Part shown: piece after piece, positions 13,736 to 14,681 of the stretch
How positions within the stretch are numbered: position 1 is the first letter of the stretch
Layout of the letters: every line of letters begins with the position of its first letter
Notes under the pieces: model-generated
Database searches by the model: none
Told to the model about the DNA's origin: nothing
The model's input: the letters and a program-made list of their open reading frames with translations, nothing else
Assembly: GCA_934476315.1 (NCBI GenBank)
Contig: CAKSNQ010000035.1
Coordinates: 1 to 14,681 of the forward strand
Reading direction: 5' to 3'
Source of the DNA: an uncultured Eubacteriales bacterium
GTDB taxonomy: Bacteria; Bacillota; Clostridia; Oscillospirales; CAG-272
DNA length: 14,681 bases
Translations under genes and position numbers: made by a program

Positions 13736-14681
13736 ATGTACACAGTCATCAAACGAGACGGCAGAAGCGCTGAGTTTAATTTAACCCGTATATCTCACGC
13801 CATTACCAAGGCGTTTGACGCAACCGGTATTCCTTACAGTCCGGATGTGATTAATCTTCTTTCCCTTCAGGTAACGGCGGATTTTGCTCCTAAGGTGAAG
13901 AATAATACGATCGATGTCGAATCCATACAGGACAGCGTTGAAAAAACGCTACAAAGAGCCGGCTACGACAAGGTTGCCAAGGCATATATCCTATACCGCA
14001 AAAACCGCGAAAAGCTCCGTAATATGAGTTCTACCATACTGGACTATAAGGGGCTTGTGGACGGCTATCTGAAGGTATCCGACTGGCGAGTAAAAGAAAA
14101 CTCTACCGTCACCTATTCTGTGGGCGGACTGATTCTGTCCAATTCCGGAGCTATCACCGCAAACTACTGGCTCAGCGAGATCTACGATGAGGAAATCGCC
14201 GACGCGCACCGCAACGCAGATCTGCATCTGCACGACCTTTCCATGCTTACCGGCTACTGTGCCGGGTGGAGCTTAAAGCAGCTCATTAAAGAGGGGCTTG
14301 GCGGAATTCCGGGCAAAATGACCTCCGCACCGGCAAAGCATTTGGCGACGCTGTGCAATCAAATGGTCAACTTTCTCGGCATTATGCAAAATGAATGGGC
14401 CGGTGCACAGGCGTTTTCGAGCTTTGACACCTATCTTGCTCCCTTTGTCCGCACGGACAAACTGACCTATAACGAAGTTAAGCATTGTATTGAAAGCTTT
14501 GTATACGGCGTCAATACGCCCAGCCGCTGGGGTACACAAGCTCCTTTCACCAATATTACTCTTGACTGGACCGTGCCGGCGGACCTCGCCGATCAGCCCT
14601 GCATCGTAGGCGGCAAGCCGATGGACTTCACCTACGGTGACTGCAAGGCGGAGATGGATATGATCAACCGCGCCTTTATCG
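13736..14681 (+). CDS. nrdD: Anaerobic ribonucleoside-triphosphate reductase, partial (3' end outside window)
   Basis: The first 315 codons of the class III reductase, which reduces NTPs to dNTPs without oxygen. Residues about 1-90 form an ATP-cone regulatory domain (Y-T-V-I-K-R-D-G-R then R-I-S-H-A-I-T-K-A-F). The catalytic barrel begins with H-L-H-D-L and a conserved Y-C-A-G-W segment, then G-V-N-T-P-S-R-W-G and P-F-T-N-I-T. AAGGAG lies 7 nt before ATG. It is co-transcribed with nrdG from 12953. The glycyl-radical site and the C-terminal zinc cysteines would be beyond the window. No stop or frameshift was found in the visible part. Confidence 0.93.
   Translation, partial: MYTVIKRDGRSAEFNLTRISHAITKAFDATGIPYSPDVINLLSLQVTADFAPKVKNNTIDVESIQDSVEKTLQRAGYDKVAKAYILYRKNREKLRNMSSTILDYKGLVDGYLKVSDWRVKENSTVTYSVGGLILSNSGAITANYWLSEIYDEEIADAHRNADLHLHDLSMLTGYCAGWSLKQLIKEGLGGIPGKMTSAPAKHLATLCNQMVNFLGIMQNEWAGAQAFSSFDTYLAPFVRTDKLTYNEVKHCIESFVYGVNTPSRWGTQAPFTNITLDWTVPADLADQPCIVGGKPMDFTYGDCKAEMDMINRAFI

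Overview
The window looks like chromosomal DNA from a fairly GC-rich anaerobic Gram-positive bacterium, most likely a gut-type member of class Clostridia. This is inferred from several things. Two lipoproteins have short Firmicutes-style lipoboxes, there are strong Shine-Dalgarno sites, and there are near-consensus sigma-A promoters (TTGACA, 17 bp, TATAAT-like). A class III (oxygen-sensitive) ribonucleotide reductase is present, and several relic genes resemble families common in gut Clostridia. No rRNA, tRNA, CRISPR array, transposase or integrase was seen, so species cannot be named.

Layout. Bases 1-730 have no convincing gene but hold a dense run of hairpins. A strong promoter (732-760) drives an orphan ABC solute-binding lipoprotein (819-2345). 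Two strong intrinsic terminators follow, then a lipoprotein with a von Willebrand factor A domain (2651-3949) and another terminator. On the minus strand (4201-6701) lie a beta-CASP metallo-beta-lactamase RNase-like protein, a small SpoT-type HD hydrolase and a frameshifted ferredoxin relic. A divergent promoter pair (6786-6893) separates this block from a plus-strand SGNH hydrolase (6978-7772).

From about 7.88 to 12.80 kb all genes are on the minus strand, and intact and broken genes alternate. In transcription order they are a TetR regulator with a 1-nt frameshift, a 23-codon ORF overlapping both neighbours by ATGA, a YoaP-like acetyltransferase, an isochorismatase-family hydrolase, a truncated CPBP protease, a methyltransferase with a frameshift and a stop, an intact GNAT acetyltransferase, and a heavily decayed ABC exporter. 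The tetR promoter still has a consensus sequence and an operator-like palindrome over its -10.

Divergent from tetR is the anaerobic ribonucleotide reductase block. A consensus promoter with two NrdR-box-like sites precedes nrdG (activating enzyme, 13016-13699) and then nrdD (catalytic subunit, from 13736, cut by the window end). These two work together: NrdG generates the glycyl radical on NrdD, which makes deoxynucleotides without oxygen.

No clearly new multi-gene system is visible. The most notable signals are the concentration of five pseudogenes, the overlapping micro-ORF behind a broken tetR, the tandem NrdR-like boxes, and the RNase-like/SpoT-like pairing.
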